Below, piece after piece: positions 1-6,628 of a stretch of DNA of 9,805 nt. The DNA lies in the NCBI GenBank assembly GCA_001796965.1, contig MGOA01000161.1, positions 1 to 9,805 on the forward strand, written 5' to 3'. How positions within the stretch are numbered: the first letter of the stretch is position 1; every line of letters begins with the position of its first letter. Under the pieces are notes generated by a model. The model had not been told where the DNA came from and made no database searches. It saw nothing but the letters and a program-made list of their open reading frames with translations. The translations under genes were made by a program, and so were the position numbers. The stretch is from Chloroflexi bacterium RBG_16_64_43. Its GTDB lineage: Bacteria > Chloroflexota > Anaerolineae > Anaerolineales > RBG-16-64-43.

Positions 1-401
1 TCGCTCTGCGTTCCCGTGTTCCGCATGACGAAGTGGGCCTCGACCCTCGCCCAATCACGCGTTACCCCTCGATTCTCTTCCTCGGCAGTGAGGGCGCCGC
101 CCCAGGGCGTCGACTGCACCGTCAGCAGCACACTCTCCGACAGCATGACGACGTTGGTGAGTTCGGCATCCGGAGCCAGGCTGCTGCCTGGCGGTTGATC
201 AGGGGGCGCAATGTCGGCGCGAGCATCCCGAACGGGGCCACTGCAGATGGCCGTGAGCAGGCCGCCAACCAAGGCTACGCGGGCGTAGGTGCCCAGCGCT
301 CCCGCGCCTCCTTTGTATACAGGTCCTTCGGCCACCCGATTGAAGGGCCGGACCGTGGCGGTGGCACATCGCGGCCATGAGTCCTGGATTCGCTTGCTCA
401 T
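1..401 (-). CDS. Exported protein of unknown function, N-terminal part (runs off left edge)
   Basis: The frame is open for 133 codons from an ATG at 401 to the window edge with no stop. Its start overlaps the stop of the ABC exporter gene by four bases (ATGA), a typical sign of translational coupling. The protein has a long basic N-terminus, a hydrophobic stretch at about residues 39-53 (YARVALVGGLLTAIC), then a possible signal-peptidase site after A62 (ARA|DIAPP). This suggests export or a membrane anchor. The mature part begins ADIAPPDQPPGSS and continues with a beta-rich stretch (NVVMLSESVLLTVQ) and RVEAHFVMRNTG. From memory this resembles exported Chloroflexota proteins with an immunoglobulin-like or DUF4424-like fold, but I cannot confirm that. 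An AAAGGAGG inside the gene (codons 30-32) is not followed by a good start at usable distance, so I keep the ATG at 401. Only the N-terminus is visible, so no function is assigned. Confidence 0.72.
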   Translation of the reverse strand, partial: MSKRIQDSWPRCATATVRPFNRVAEGPVYKGGAGALGTYARVALVGGLLTAICSGPVRDARADIAPPDQPPGSSLAPDAELTNVVMLSESVLLTVQSTPWGGALTAEEENRGVTRDWARVEAHFVMRNTGTQS

Positions 402-2227
402 GAGGCCGGGCTCCCTTCGCGACGCCACACAGGCCGGTTAAGGGCCTCCAGCGATTGGTGTCGGAAATACGTGCTGTAGAGCTCCGCGTAGTGCCCACCC
501 TGCGCCATCAAGCCCGCGTGGCTTCCTTCTCCGATGATCTTTCCATGGTCCATGACCACGATGCGGTCGGCGTGCTTCACGGTCGAAAGGCGGTGGGCAA
601 TCACAATCGATGTCCGACCGCGCAGTACCTGCTCCAGCCCTTCCTGGATCTGCGCCTCGGTGAAGGGATCCACGCTCGCCGTCGCTTCATCCAGGATCAG
701 GACCGGTGGATTCTTGAGCAGCACGCGCGCCAGCGCCACCAGTTGACGTTGACCCATGGAGAGGTTCGCCCCGCGCTCACCGGCATCGCTGTCCAGGCCG
801 TCCGGCAAGTCGGCAATCCAATCGCCGTTGCTGATGCGCATGGCCGCGGCCACGATTTCGGCCGGGCTGGCCTGCTCGCACCCATAGTGGATGTTCTCAC
901 GCACTGTTCCCGAGAAGAGGAACGGATCCTGGGGCACGAGTCCGATGTGTCGCCGATAGTCCCGTAAGTCGAGTTGGCGTATGTCCTGCCCGTCCACCAG
1001 CAGCTCTCCTCCCTGGTACTCGTAGAAGCGGGCGATTAGGTTGGCGACCGAGCTCTTGCCTGCGCCGGTATGCCCCACCAGGGCAACGCTTTCGCCGGCG
1101 CGGATATCGAGCGAGAAATCGGGCAGGACGGTTTCCTTGCCGGTGTAGGTGAAGCTCACATGACGAAACGTGATGCGGCCTGCAAGCATCTCGACCGGCT
1201 CGGCGCCGCGCTGAACAACCTTGGATTCGGCGTCGATCAGCGCAAAGACCCGCTCCGATGCCGAAAGGCCATCCTGGAACTGGCTCCAGAACGAGGCGAT
1301 GTTCATCAGCGGCCACCAGAAGAAGCTGACGGCTTGCATGTAAAGGTACCAATTGCCGGGAGAGATGGCTCCGCTTTGCACGCGCAGACCGCCCAAGAAG
1401 ATGAGCAGCGCCACCCCCAGACCCGAGGCGATGCCCATGATGGGGAAGATCGTGACCAGGGTCAGCCCGCGCTGCAAACCCACGCGATACGCCTGGCGGT
1501 TGTTCGCCGCGAAGGTCTGGTAGATGGCGTGCTCTTGGCGGAAGGCCTTGGCCACCATAATCCCCGAGATAGATTCCTGGATTTGTGCATTGATCTTGGC
1601 CGTCACCCTCCGTGCGCGCTGGGTGACCGCCCGCGCGATGCGCCGGAAGCTGAGCGCAATCACAGCGGCCACCGGACTCATCAGCAACAGCAGAAGCGTG
1701 AGGCCCGCGTGAACGCGCATCAGCCACACTAGCAAGAAGCCCACCAACAACACCTGGCTGATGAGATTGACCACCAGCGAGACGACATCCGAGAAATCCT
1801 GGGTGTCGGAGGTGATGCGGCTGACGATCTTGCCCGAGGCATGCTCCTCAAAGAACGAAAGATCGTGGCTGGCCGTCGCAGCGAAGACATCCTGCCGCAA
1901 GCGCAGCACCACATCGCCGATCACCCGCGCGGATACGCGTTGCTGGATGAAGTTGCTGGCCCAGGCCAGGCCGCCCACAGCCAGCACCAGTGCGCTCAGC
2001 GCCGCCATCCTCGCCAGAGAGGGGTCGCCGACCAACACGTCAATCGAACGCGAGATGATGATCGGTCCGCCCGAACCTGCCACCGAGTTGAGCGCCAGGC
2101 TGGCTGCGACGAGCACGACCTGCGCCCGAAAGGGGCGAAAGTACCCGAGCACGCGCCGCGTCAGATCCCGGTCGCGGTACGTCCGGTCGTAAGCCTCGGT
2201 TTCAAGTCCGTCGAGAATGAAGCCCAT
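398..2227 (-). CDS. ABC exporter half-transporter, consensus ATPase subunit (ABCB/MsbA-like)
   Basis: A 609-aa half-transporter with a six-helix exporter-type membrane domain (about residues 30-315) fused to an ATPase domain (about 347-590). The ATPase motifs are complete: Walker A GHTGAGKS at 385-392, Q-loop Q433 (VPQDPFLF), Walker B VLILDE with catalytic E514, and switch histidine H545 (IAHRLS). The signature is the variant LSMGQ (489-493) rather than LSGGQ. This pattern marks it as the subunit whose own Walker A/B forms the active site, paired with the upstream 594-aa partner. It starts 12 nt after the partner's stop, behind a weak GGCGG-type ribosome site, and its stop overlaps the start of the next gene. 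Family knowledge predicts ATP-driven export of lipids, peptides or hydrophobic drugs across the inner membrane. The substrate cannot be read from sequence. Confidence 0.95.
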   Translation of the reverse strand: MGFILDGLETEAYDRTYRDRDLTRRVLGYFRPFRAQVVLVAASLALNSVAGSGGPIIISRSIDVLVGDPSLARMAALSALVLAVGGLAWASNFIQQRVSARVIGDVVLRLRQDVFAATASHDLSFFEEHASGKIVSRITSDTQDFSDVVSLVVNLISQVLLVGFLLVWLMRVHAGLTLLLLLMSPVAAVIALSFRRIARAVTQRARRVTAKINAQIQESISGIMVAKAFRQEHAIYQTFAANNRQAYRVGLQRGLTLVTIFPIMGIASGLGVALLIFLGGLRVQSGAISPGNWYLYMQAVSFFWWPLMNIASFWSQFQDGLSASERVFALIDAESKVVQRGAEPVEMLAGRITFRHVSFTYTGKETVLPDFSLDIRAGESVALVGHTGAGKSSVANLIARFYEYQGGELLVDGQDIRQLDLRDYRRHIGLVPQDPFLFSGTVRENIHYGCEQASPAEIVAAAMRISNGDWIADLPDGLDSDAGERGANLSMGQRQLVALARVLLKNPPVLILDEATASVDPFTEAQIQEGLEQVLRGRTSIVIAHRLSTVKHADRIVVMDHGKIIGEGSHAGLMAQGGHYAELYSTYFRHQSLEALNRPVWRREGSPAS

Positions 2228-2239
2228 GCGCCATCCGCC

Positions 2240-4024
2240 TCAATCGTAACGCGCGAAGATGCGCCGGTAATCGGCGCTGCGCGCGAACAGTTCCTCGTGG
2301 GTCCCCTGATCCGCCAATTCGGCACGTTGCAGAACCAGAATTCGATCCGCCCAGCGGATCTGGCTGAGGCGGTGAGTAATCAGGAAGGTCGTCCGCTCGC
2401 GGCTGATGCGGTGCATGGCCCGCTGGATCTCATCTTCGGTGGCACTGTCGATGGCGCTGGTGCTGTCGTCCAGCACGAGAATGCGCGGGTCGGTCAGGAA
2501 GGCGCGGGCGATCGCGATGCGCTGGCGTTGGCCGCCGGAGAGCGTCACCCCCCGTTCACCGACCATCGTTTGGTAGCCCTCGGCAAACGAGAGAATGAAC
2601 TCATGCGCTTGCGCCTCGCGCGCGGCGCGTTCGATTGCCTCCGGCGTCGCCTCCGCTACCCCAAACGCGATGTTCTCGGCGATCGTGCGCGAAAAGAGGA
2701 ACACGTCCTGCTCGATGGTCGAGATTTGGGAACGGAGCGAGTCGATGCTCCATTCGCGCACATCCACTCCGTCCACCAGCACCCGCCCGGCGTCGGCATC
2801 GTAGATGCGATTGATGAGGCGCGTGAGAGTGGTCTTGCCCGAGCCGGTCTGGCCGACGATGGCAATCGTCTCTCCAGGACGGGCGACGAAACTCACCTCG
2901 CGCAGCACTGGTCTGCCTTCGTGGTGGAAGCCCACCGCGTCGAAAACGACCTCGCCGCGAATGCGGCGAGCGACGCCGCGCGAGTTCTCGTCCAGATCCG
3001 TCGTCGCGTTGATCAACGCCAGAATCCGTCGGGCACTTGCCACCCCAAGCTGGACCAAATCGAAGGAGAAGAGCGAGATGAAAGTGGGAAAGCGCAACCC
3101 GCCCATCAGTCCGATGAAGGCGACGACTTGTCCGAGAGTGATCGTGCCCTCGCGCCAGATCGTGAGCGCGTGGAAGAACCCCGCCGCCCAGGCTATGGAG
3201 AAGCCCAGCATTGGCAGATACATGGCCTGGATTTCGCCCTGGCGCACGAAGTGGTTGCGATAGAGGCGCGCATTGTGCGTGAACTTATCCCACTCATATC
3301 GCTCCCGCACGTTGGCCTTGACCACCTCAATCCCCGCGATGGCCTCGGCCAGCCCGGCGTTCATCACACCGAATTGATCTCGCATGGCCAGCGTGACCGG
3401 GCTCAGACGCCGGCTGTAATCGATAAGAGTGATCACCAGAACGGCCAGAAAGGCCAGCGGGACGACCAACAGCCGCGGGTGGATCAGCCCGATCAGGAGG
3501 ATGGGGATGATCGTGTTCATCAGCGAGTCGGTGATCAACATCAATCCCGGGCTGACCATATAGTTCAGCGAACGCACGTCGTTGGTCGCTCGCGCCATGA
3601 CATCTCCCACGCGCTGGCGGCCGTGAAAGGTCTGGCTCTTGCCCAACAGGTTGAGGTACATCTCGTCGCGCGCGTCTCGCTCGAGCGATTGGGCCATGAA
3701 CTCGGCGGCGTAATTGCGCAAGAGCCCGGTCACGCCCTGGCTGAGCGCCGCGACCAGAACGGCGAGCGCGACGGCGGCGAGGGCGGCCGTCGACCAGCCC
3801 GGGGTCGTGATCACGTCGAAGGCCTGCCCCACGAACACCTGGACATAGCCGAAGGCCGTGTTATTTCCGATCGCCGCCAGGATCATCACCAGGGGGAACA
3901 GCGGGTAGCGCAGGGCGTGCGAGAGAATCCATCGCACGGGCCCGGCCACGTTGAAGCGGGGAGCGCTGACAATTGAGAATTCGGCTTTGCCCATGGGAGC
4001 ACCCGGCCAGCGGGGTTGCGCCAT
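2240..4024 (-). CDS. ABC exporter half-transporter, degenerate-site subunit (ABCB/MsbA-like)
   Basis: A 594-aa exporter half and the first gene of the minus-strand operon. The membrane domain (about residues 30-320) is followed by an ATPase domain (about 357-590). Motifs are Walker A GQTGSGKT (391-398), Q-loop Q439 in IEQDVFLF, canonical signature LSGGQ (495-499), Walker B ILVLDD (515-520) and switch histidine H551 (THRLS). The residue after the Walker B aspartate is D520, where the catalytic glutamate normally sits, so this subunit's own site is probably ATP-binding but weakly hydrolytic. It supplies the intact LSGGQ to the partner's active site, as in heterodimeric exporters such as BmrCD, LmrCD or TM287/288. 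The start is uncertain. The ATG at 4024 overlaps a TATAAT on the same strand (4023-4028) and has no clear ribosome site. A second ATG at 3994 (MGKAEFS) would remove ten residues and is equally plausible. Confidence 0.95.
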   Translation of the reverse strand: MAQPRWPGAPMGKAEFSIVSAPRFNVAGPVRWILSHALRYPLFPLVMILAAIGNNTAFGYVQVFVGQAFDVITTPGWSTAALAAVALAVLVAALSQGVTGLLRNYAAEFMAQSLERDARDEMYLNLLGKSQTFHGRQRVGDVMARATNDVRSLNYMVSPGLMLITDSLMNTIIPILLIGLIHPRLLVVPLAFLAVLVITLIDYSRRLSPVTLAMRDQFGVMNAGLAEAIAGIEVVKANVRERYEWDKFTHNARLYRNHFVRQGEIQAMYLPMLGFSIAWAAGFFHALTIWREGTITLGQVVAFIGLMGGLRFPTFISLFSFDLVQLGVASARRILALINATTDLDENSRGVARRIRGEVVFDAVGFHHEGRPVLREVSFVARPGETIAIVGQTGSGKTTLTRLINRIYDADAGRVLVDGVDVREWSIDSLRSQISTIEQDVFLFSRTIAENIAFGVAEATPEAIERAAREAQAHEFILSFAEGYQTMVGERGVTLSGGQRQRIAIARAFLTDPRILVLDDSTSAIDSATEDEIQRAMHRISRERTTFLITHRLSQIRWADRILVLQRAELADQGTHEELFARSADYRRIFARYD

Positions 4025-4120
4025 TATACCCGGCGAGCTTTACAGATTCGCCCTCAGCCATGACGATTTCGAATGCCTGCGCGTGGTTCTCCGTGCCCCC
4101 CGCCTCAACGGTGCCAAGTC

Positions 4121-4126
4121 TATAAT
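4121..4126 (+). promoter_or_regulatory. Candidate -10 element upstream of mscL
   Basis: A perfect TATAAT lies 85 nt before the mscL start. I see no convincing -35 hexamer at 16-18 bp, so this is a -10 match only. The 186-nt region between the divergent ABC operon and mscL must hold promoters for both genes. Confidence 0.3.
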
Positions 4127-4199
4127 CCCTTCGAGGGGCGCCGAAACGCCCGACACTCAGCGCCAATTGTGACTCTCGCCTGCAAGCCCAAGTTCAATT

Positions 4200-4204
4200 G
4201 GAGG
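4200..4204 (+). promoter_or_regulatory. Ribosome binding site of mscL
   Basis: GGAGG sits six bases before the ATG at 4211. It decides the start against the upstream in-frame ATG at 4073, which would add 46 residues unlike any MscL N-terminus. Confidence 0.8.
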
Positions 4205-4210
4205 ACCGCC

Positions 4211-4645
4211 ATGATCAAGGAATTCAAGGCATTCGCAATGCGCGGCAATATGCTCGATCTGGCCATCGGCATCATCCTCGGCGGGGCGTTTGGCAAGATC
4301 ATCACTTCGCTGGTGAAGGATGTCATCATGCCGCCCGTCGGGCTGCTGCTCGGGCGGGTGGATTTCGCCAGCCTGTTTGTCAGCTTGACAGGCGTTAGAT
4401 TCGCCTCGCTGGCAGAGGCCCAAGCGGCCGGGGCCCCCACGATCAATTACGGACTCTTCCTGAATACGATCATCGATTTCGTTCTGGTGGCCTTGGTCAT
4501 CTTCTTGCTCGTCAGGCAAGTCAACCGGCTCAGCCCGAAGCCGGCACCCGCGGCACCGGCGACAACCCGGGACTGCCCTCACTGCCTCTCGAGCATCCCG
4601 CTCAAGGCCACACGATGTCCGTGTTGCACTTCGCAATTGATATAG
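4211..4645 (+). CDS. mscL: Large-conductance mechanosensitive channel MscL
   Basis: A 144-aa inner-membrane channel that opens under membrane tension to release solutes during osmotic downshock. It shows the classic MscL layout. An N-terminal amphipathic segment (MIKEFKAFAMRGNMLDLAIG) leads into a pore-lining TM1 (about 15-46) with the conserved small residues GGAFGKII and the VKDVIMPP element (35-42). A periplasmic loop (about 50-78) and TM2 (about 82-101, IIDFVLVALVIFLLV) follow. The usual cytoplasmic C-terminal bundle is replaced by a Pro/Ala linker and a tail with cysteines 122, 125, 136 and 139 in a CPHC-x10-CPCC pattern, resembling a small zinc ribbon. I recall similar tails in some MscL proteins of Chloroflexota and cyanobacteria. 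It is a single gene, divergent from the ABC operon, and its length is normal for the family. Confidence 0.96.
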   Translation: MIKEFKAFAMRGNMLDLAIGIILGGAFGKIITSLVKDVIMPPVGLLLGRVDFASLFVSLTGVRFASLAEAQAAGAPTINYGLFLNTIIDFVLVALVIFLLVRQVNRLSPKPAPAAPATTRDCPHCLSSIPLKATRCPCCTSQLI

Positions 4646-4671
4646 CCTGATCGTTTTCAAGCCTCGGCGCG

Positions 4672-4710
4672 ATGCAGCGACCAGGGCAATCAGCCCAGGG
4701 CTCTCTGCAT
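4672..4710 (+). other. Imperfect stem-loop downstream of mscL
   Basis: ATGCAG (4672-4677) pairs with CTGCAT (4705-4710), and an inner GGGC (4684-4687) pairs with GCCC (4693-4696). There is no T-run on either side, so a terminator role for mscL is only possible, not shown. The rest of 4646-4769 holds no gene. Confidence 0.3.
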
Positions 4711-4769
4711 TCGGCCGCATCGCAATGTGAATGGATGCGTCGCATTACCAATACCGATGCATCGCGCCG

Positions 4770-4797
4770 TTGACAAATCGCTGAATCCGCGTAGAAT
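4770..4797 (+). promoter_or_regulatory. Sigma70-type promoter of the tRNA-Leu gene
   Basis: A perfect -35 TTGACA (4770-4775), a 16-bp spacer and a -10 TAGAAT (4792-4797) put the predicted transcript start a few bases before the mature tRNA 5' end at 4808. The hexamers and the position relative to the tRNA make this one of the best-supported promoters in the window. Confidence 0.75.
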
Positions 4798-4807
4798 CCG
4801 GCCTGTT

Positions 4808-4891
4808 GCCGAAGTGGCGGAAATGGCAGACGCGCTGCGTTCAGGGCGCAGTGGCCGTAAGGCCGTCGGGGTTCAACTCCCCGCTTCGGCA
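4808..4891 (+). tRNA. tRNA-Leu (anticodon CAG)
   Basis: A complete class II cloverleaf of 84 nt. The acceptor arm GCCGAAG pairs with CTTCGGC (4884-4890), followed by discriminator A. The anticodon stem CTGCG/CGCAG (4835-4839, 4847-4851) encloses the loop TTCAGGG with anticodon CAG (4842-4844), which reads CUG leucine codons. A long variable arm has a GGCC/GGCC stem (4853-4856, 4861-4864), typical of tRNA-Leu. The T arm is CGGGG-TTCAACT-CCCCG (4867-4883). The 3' CCA is not encoded and would be added enzymatically. The gene stands alone with its own promoter and hairpin. Confidence 0.97.
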
Positions 4892-4933
4892 CTCACGCGC
4901 TGGTGAAATCGTCCGATCCCCTCCCTGAAATCA

Positions 4934-4964
4934 CGACCGGCCCTCACGGGCCGGTCGACGTTTT
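4934..4964 (+). terminator. Probable intrinsic terminator after tRNA-Leu
   Basis: A perfect 10-bp stem CGACCGGCCC / GGGCCGGTCG (4934-4943 with 4948-4957) with a TCAC loop is followed by ACG and a TTTT run (4961-4964). The T-run is short and offset by three bases, so termination may be partial. It also lies downstream of the convergent KDG kinase gene but has no good T-run on that strand. Confidence 0.6.
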
Positions 4965-4985
4965 CCTGCGCGCTGCGCGGTCGCC

Positions 4986-6032
4986 TCAACGCTGCACGCG
5001 GCCCGAGGCCTCGCCCTGCGCCAGACGCTTCACCTCATCCACCGTGCTCAGGTTGAAGTCTCCTGGGATGGAATGCTTGAGGCACGAGGCGGCTGTGGCA
5101 AAGCGCAGCGCCTCCTCGGCTGCCATGCCGGTCGTCAGCCCGTAGATCATCCCGGCGGCGAAAGCATCCCCCGACCCCACGCGGTCTACGATTGCTCCCA
5201 CCTCATAGCGCGGGGCATGAAAGAAGGATCGGCGGTCGTGCAGGCAGGCCGACCACCCGTTGTGGCTTGCGCTGAAACTCTCGCGCAACGTAATCGCCTG
5301 CATCTTCAGGTTTGGGAAGGCGGCCAACACCATCTCGCACAGCGAGCGATAGTGCTCGCTGCGGATTTCTCCTCGCTCGACGGCGGCCACGCTTTCGCTG
5401 CCCTCCAGCGAAATGCCTAGAGCGAGTTGACAGTCCTCTTCGTTGGCCAAGCCGACATCCACCTGACTCACGATGTCGCGCATGACCTCGGGCGCACGCT
5501 TGCCGTACTTCCACAGATTCTTGCGATAGTTGTAATCACAGGAAACGGTCAGGCCCAAGCGGCGAGCCGCCGATACCGCCTCGAGGGTCATCTCGGCCGC
5601 GCCTGCGCTCAGAGCCGGGGTAATCCCCGTCACATGGAACCACCCCGCGCCGGCCAGCACCGCGGGCCAATCGATCTCGGCGGGGGAGGCATCCATAATC
5701 GCAGAATGGGCGCGGTCGTACAAGACCACGGAGGGTCGCTGGTTGGCGCCGGCCTCGAGGAAGTAGATCCCCATGCGCCCCCCGCGCCGCACGACGTGCG
5801 AGGTATCCACCCCCGCGCTACGCAGAAAGGCCAGACCCGCATCGCCAACCGGGTTGTCCGGGAGCAGCGTCACGTACGACACGGGCAGGCCGAAGTGGGC
5901 CAAGGAGAAGGCCACGTTGGCTTCACCGCCGCCAAAGGTCGCTTCGAAGGCGGGCGATTGCAGGATCCGCTCAAACCCGGGAGGCTTGAGGCGCAGCATG
6001 ATCTCGCCGAAGGTGACGATCCGTGCACTCAT
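4986..6032 (-). CDS. kdgK: 2-keto-3-deoxygluconate kinase (PfkB/ribokinase family)
   Basis: A 348-aa cytoplasmic sugar kinase that phosphorylates 2-keto-3-deoxygluconate to KDPG with ATP, feeding the Entner-Doudoroff and hexuronate routes. The PfkB fold is clear. The N-terminus is IVTFGEIMLRL, and the substrate-binding motif GGGEANVA is at 34-41. DYNYRKNLWKYGK is typical of the longer KDG kinase subclass, as is ITLRESFSASHN. The C-terminal PfkB signature DRVGSGDAFAAG starts at residue 283, with the catalytic base D289. The ATG at 6032 is chosen because GGAGG lies six bases upstream, and because extension to 6311 would read through the aldolase fragment in another frame. The start overlaps the stop of the aldolase remnant by ATGA, the normal eda-kdgK operon arrangement. 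The length suits the subclass. The KDG substrate assignment is inferred from motif resemblance and this neighbour. Confidence 0.9.
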   Translation of the reverse strand: MSARIVTFGEIMLRLKPPGFERILQSPAFEATFGGGEANVAFSLAHFGLPVSYVTLLPDNPVGDAGLAFLRSAGVDTSHVVRRGGRMGIYFLEAGANQRPSVVLYDRAHSAIMDASPAEIDWPAVLAGAGWFHVTGITPALSAGAAEMTLEAVSAARRLGLTVSCDYNYRKNLWKYGKRAPEVMRDIVSQVDVGLANEEDCQLALGISLEGSESVAAVERGEIRSEHYRSLCEMVLAAFPNLKMQAITLRESFSASHNGWSACLHDRRSFFHAPRYEVGAIVDRVGSGDAFAAGMIYGLTTGMAAEEALRFATAASCLKHSIPGDFNLSTVDEVKRLAQGEASGRVQR

Positions 6033-6274
6033 TTCCGCCCTCCGGGACCGCGCACCCGCGCCACGATCTCGACCGCTTCGCGCGCAAGGCGGGTCACTTC
6101 TTCGAATGCGCCCGCGGCCAGTAGCTTGCCTGAGACCAGCCAGCTGCCCCCCACGGCAAAGACCGAAGGCAGCGTGAGGTAGGCGGGCAAGTTGGCGGCC
6201 GTGACTCCCCCCGTGGGTACGAATCGCACTCCGCCAAAAACTGCCGCCAGCGCCTCGAGCATGCGCACGGAGCG
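6029..6274 (-). pseudogene. eda: KDPG aldolase, C-terminal fragment only
   Basis: About 80 codons read as the end of a class I KDPG/KHG aldolase. They include RFVPTGGVTAANLPAYL with the phosphate-binding PTGGV motif, then LPSVFAVGGSWLV and the C-terminal helix. The family is usually about 200-215 aa. Here the N-terminal two thirds are absent, including the region that carries the Schiff-base lysine (normally KLFPA-like). Reading upstream, the frame hits TGA at 6275-6277 directly before the conserved part, and no other frame of the upstream 250 bases resembles aldolase. The only starts left are a GTG at 6268 and an ATG at 6262. The fragment cannot be an active aldolase. Its stop overlaps the kinase start, so it may still serve translational coupling. 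Alternatives are a genuine deletion or insertion scar, or a contig misjoin. Confidence 0.85.
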
Positions 6275-6493
6275 TCAAGAGGTGTCGTCTTGCCTTGCGG
6301 GACCAACCCACGCTCTGTGCCGCGACTCATCGACAAGAACATCGCCCACGCGAGGGAGCTTCGTGCGGCGTCGCGCATGGGCAGCCCCGGCCCTCTTTCT
6401 TTCCAAAATTCCTTCGCGCCACCATCAACTTAACGTCGGATCTCCGATTCCAACACCGTCGGGACTTGGTTCCATTGGCATGGACTTCAAGTT
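6275..6493. other. Gene-free stretch between the aldolase fragment and sanA
   Basis: I see no convincing gene here. Short frames exist on both strands, for example plus strand from 6299 ending in TAA and minus strand 6378 downward, but none shows a motif, a ribosome site or a family I recognise. The sequence just right of 6275 is where the missing aldolase N-terminus should be, so this DNA has replaced it. No terminal inverted repeats or transposase pieces are visible. Confidence 0.5.
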
Positions 6494-6500
6494 ATGCAAT

Positions 6501-6506
6501 TATACT
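6501..6506 (+). promoter_or_regulatory. Candidate -10 element for the sanA operon
   Basis: TATACT lies 123 nt before the preferred TTG start of the sanA-like gene. A TTGGCA at 6475-6480 is 20 bp away, wider than usual. If this element is used, the ATG at 6494 cannot be the translation start. Confidence 0.3.
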
Positions 6507-6617
6507 CTGCAGGATTGACGCGCGGAATGCCGAATGGCGAAACCGCAACCGACCCAATGTTACAATCCGCACCTGCCCGAAAGCTGCCCCCGGGCAGCCC
6601 GGATCGATTCATCGATT

Positions 6618-6621
6618 GGAG
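6618..6621 (+). promoter_or_regulatory. Ribosome binding site supporting the TTG start of sanA
   Basis: GGAG lies seven bases before TTG at 6629. The upstream ATGs at 6494, 6527 and 6557 lack such a site. Confidence 0.5.
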
Positions 6622-6628
6622 TCCGCGA

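Noticed and set aside
199..498. A 99-codon minus-strand frame at the left end
   Set aside because: It overlaps the end of the ABC gene by about 100 bases in another frame and the start of the coupled exported-protein gene, which has a better start context and a clear hydrophobic export segment.
1841..3976. A 711-codon plus-strand open frame
   Set aside because: It is antisense to both ABC exporter genes, whose motifs are unmistakable. The composition (His, Arg, Asp, Gln rich, no domains) is typical of an antisense shadow in GC-rich DNA.
6033..6311. N-terminal extension of the KDG kinase frame to 441 residues
   Set aside because: The extra 93 residues lie over the aldolase fragment in a different frame and are Arg/Gly-rich without homology. 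The ATG at 6032 has a GGAGG site and the normal family N-terminus.
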